DNA of 42,662 nucleotides from Alphaproteobacteria bacterium MarineAlpha3_Bin2 (GTDB lineage Bacteria; Pseudomonadota; Alphaproteobacteria; Rhodospirillales; Casp-alpha2), in contig PTLL01000013.1 in the NCBI GenBank assembly GCA_002938315.1, positions 1-42,662 on the forward strand, given 5' to 3'. Position 1 is the first letter of the stretch; each line of letters starts with the position of its first letter. This document shows, piece after piece, positions 41,556 through 42,662 of this stretch. Both the position numbers and the translations under genes were made by a program. A model generated the notes under the pieces. That model was given only the letters and a program-made list of their open reading frames with translations. It was not told where the DNA came from and made no database searches.

Positions 41556-42554
41556 CTAGTTAGCAGGTATGACCTTGTTATCGATCAAGAACTGCTTAAC
41601 TAGGGGCATGTTCTTACGCATGTCCGCTAGAAGCCAGTCACGATCGATGCGAAGAGCTGGTTCGATGTGCGTACCATCCTTGATATATTTCAGGTAACCC
41701 TTGCTTTGGATGACCTGTACCAGCGCATCCGCAAGCTTATCCAAAATGTGCTCCGGCGTGCCTTTTTTGACAAAAATGCCCTGCCAGTGGTGCTTGGGAT
41801 CATATCCCAAGCCGACTTCGCGGACACTGCGAACGTTTGCCCATTGCGGATCGTTACTCAACCGCTTTTCACTCAGCATCACGAGCGGGCAAATCGTTCC
41901 CGCCGTAATATGCGGACGCCATGTCTTGGGCGACGCCATTGCAACCGGCAGGAAGCCACCGACGACGTCTTTAACCGTGTTGCCGTCGCCTTGATAAGGA
42001 ACGAAGCGCATTTTCATTTTCGCAGCGTTCATGAAGTACAATTGATGGCGGTGGTGGTTGGAACCGACCTTGTTGCTGCCCATCGCCAACTTATTGGGGT
42101 TAGCATGTACGTATTTGACCAAATCTTCGTATGTCTTGATCCCGTACTTGTTGTCACACCGAACGGCGACGCCATAGACGTGTTTCTCAACCTGCGCAAG
42201 GTGTTGAAAGTCGTCAAAGGTTCTCTTGTAGTGTGGCAGATGGAAATAGCCATAGAAGCTGGCGCTTGTGTGCATAACTGTAAGGCCATCGGCGGGTTTT
42301 CCGGTGACGTAGAGGACCGGCTCGTGCTGCGATCCGCCACTTTTAAAAATTACCTTCATGGGCTGGCCTAAAACCCTGGAAAGCTCTTTGGCCATGATAT
42401 GGCACCAAATCGCGACGCTCGAAGCCGGGCGCGTTGTGCAGATCCATTCCATGGGTCCGGATGGGAAGTCCTTAGCCTTTTGTGCTTGGGCCGCAGTTGG
42501 CATGAACAGCGCAATTAAGGCGATCACAGCCAGAATACGTTTAACGAGTGACAT
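41556..42554 (-). CDS. tctC: TctC/Bug-family periplasmic solute-binding protein
   Basis: This 332-residue binding protein has a clear signal peptide (RILAVIALIALFMPTAAQA, cleavage before QKAK). It captures a carboxylate in the periplasm for TctAB. Family segments: PADGLTVMHTSASF, LVKYVHANPNKLAMGSNKVG, AMASPKTWRPHI and GYDPKHHWQGIFVKKGTPEH. Oddly, the usual GG-[ST]-x-D ligand-carboxylate loop near residue 45 reads CTTRPASSVAIWCH, with two Cys, so the ligand or its binding may differ from classical Bug proteins. AGAGAGGATT is upstream of the ATG. It heads the tct operon; its promoter should lie in the AT-rich stretch to 42662. Confidence 0.92.
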   Translation of the reverse strand: MSLVKRILAVIALIALFMPTAAQAQKAKDFPSGPMEWICTTRPASSVAIWCHIMAKELSRVLGQPMKVIFKSGGSQHEPVLYVTGKPADGLTVMHTSASFYGYFHLPHYKRTFDDFQHLAQVEKHVYGVAVRCDNKYGIKTYEDLVKYVHANPNKLAMGSNKVGSNHHRHQLYFMNAAKMKMRFVPYQGDGNTVKDVVGGFLPVAMASPKTWRPHITAGTICPLVMLSEKRLSNDPQWANVRSVREVGLGYDPKHHWQGIFVKKGTPEHILDKLADALVQVIQSKGYLKYIKDGTHIEPALRIDRDWLLADMRKNMPLVKQFLIDNKVIPAN

Positions 42555-42662
42555 GATTTTAAATCCTCTCTGTTAACAATTACGGCACAAAATCATCGAC
42601 TTTGCGCATTTTGATTGATTAGCCTTTTTTAGTTGTAATTTTTTTTAGGCTCGGGGCGCTCT

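Overview
The window looks like a chromosomal segment of a free-living, aerobic alphaproteobacterium, probably of Rhodospirillales type. The supports are the thrB-rnhA pair, a GapR (DUF2312) protein, a DUF2189 membrane protein, an aa3-type oxidase operon, CDGSH and YqgE proteins, and a tripartite tricarboxylate transporter with a Bug-type binding protein. Most of it is moderately GC-rich. There are visibly AT-richer stretches at about 9.0-10.1 kb and from about 36 kb to the end. I saw no tRNA, rRNA, CRISPR array, integrase or complete insertion sequence.

Layout. 1-2.2 kb (minus): a glycine riboswitch pointing out of the left edge, a lipoprotein, a two-motif CDGSH Fe-S protein and a secreted helical-repeat protein cut by a TAA. 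2.3-4.3 kb (plus): thrB, rnhA and a CheY-like regulator cut by a TAA. 4.3-7.0 kb (minus): a DsbD/ScsB-like thiol reductase followed by a Prx5-type peroxiredoxin. 7.5-9.0 kb (plus): small unknown genes and yqgE. 9.05-9.95 kb (minus): an AT-rich unknown membrane-anchored gene with several lesions. 10.1-14.3 kb (minus): M32 carboxypeptidase, thrC, M16 peptidase. 14.3-17.1 kb (plus): a gene remnant, a two-gene ABC-2 exporter and an orphan ZnuA-like binding protein. 17.1-19.0 kb (minus): heme o synthase and a frameshifted DUF2189 gene. 19.4-24.0 kb (plus): coxB, coxA, two different subunit III genes, subunit IV and a 55-residue membrane protein. 24.1-28.3 kb: a palindromic repeat, a cysC remnant, gapR, a frameshifted response regulator, a carboxylate-amine ligase and N-formylglutamate amidohydrolase pair, a glyoxalase-fold enzyme and a small secreted protein. 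28.3-36 kb: an amidohydrolase, a bifunctional beta-oxidation enzyme, MAPEG, nitroreductase, multicopper oxidase and EamA transporter. 36.4-42.6 kb: a catabolic-looking cluster with an ACMSD-type amidohydrolase on plus and tctC-tctB-tctA-cupin plus a D-2-hydroxyacid dehydrogenase on minus.

The most striking feature is not a single gene. At least nine loci are broken or are remnants, while the housekeeping genes beside them are intact. Five lesions are isolated in-frame TAA codons, after which the same reading frame goes on as good protein sequence; none of these five is TAG or TGA. Three or four others are one-base frameshifts, mostly in short homopolymers. Gene decay, assembly error and real recoding cannot be separated from sequence alone, but all are testable. 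Several small or broken genes given here (the 55-residue gene after the cox operon, the C-terminal halves beyond the TAA codons, and the cysC, metallo-hydrolase and LVIVD-like remnants) would be missed by simple ORF calling.
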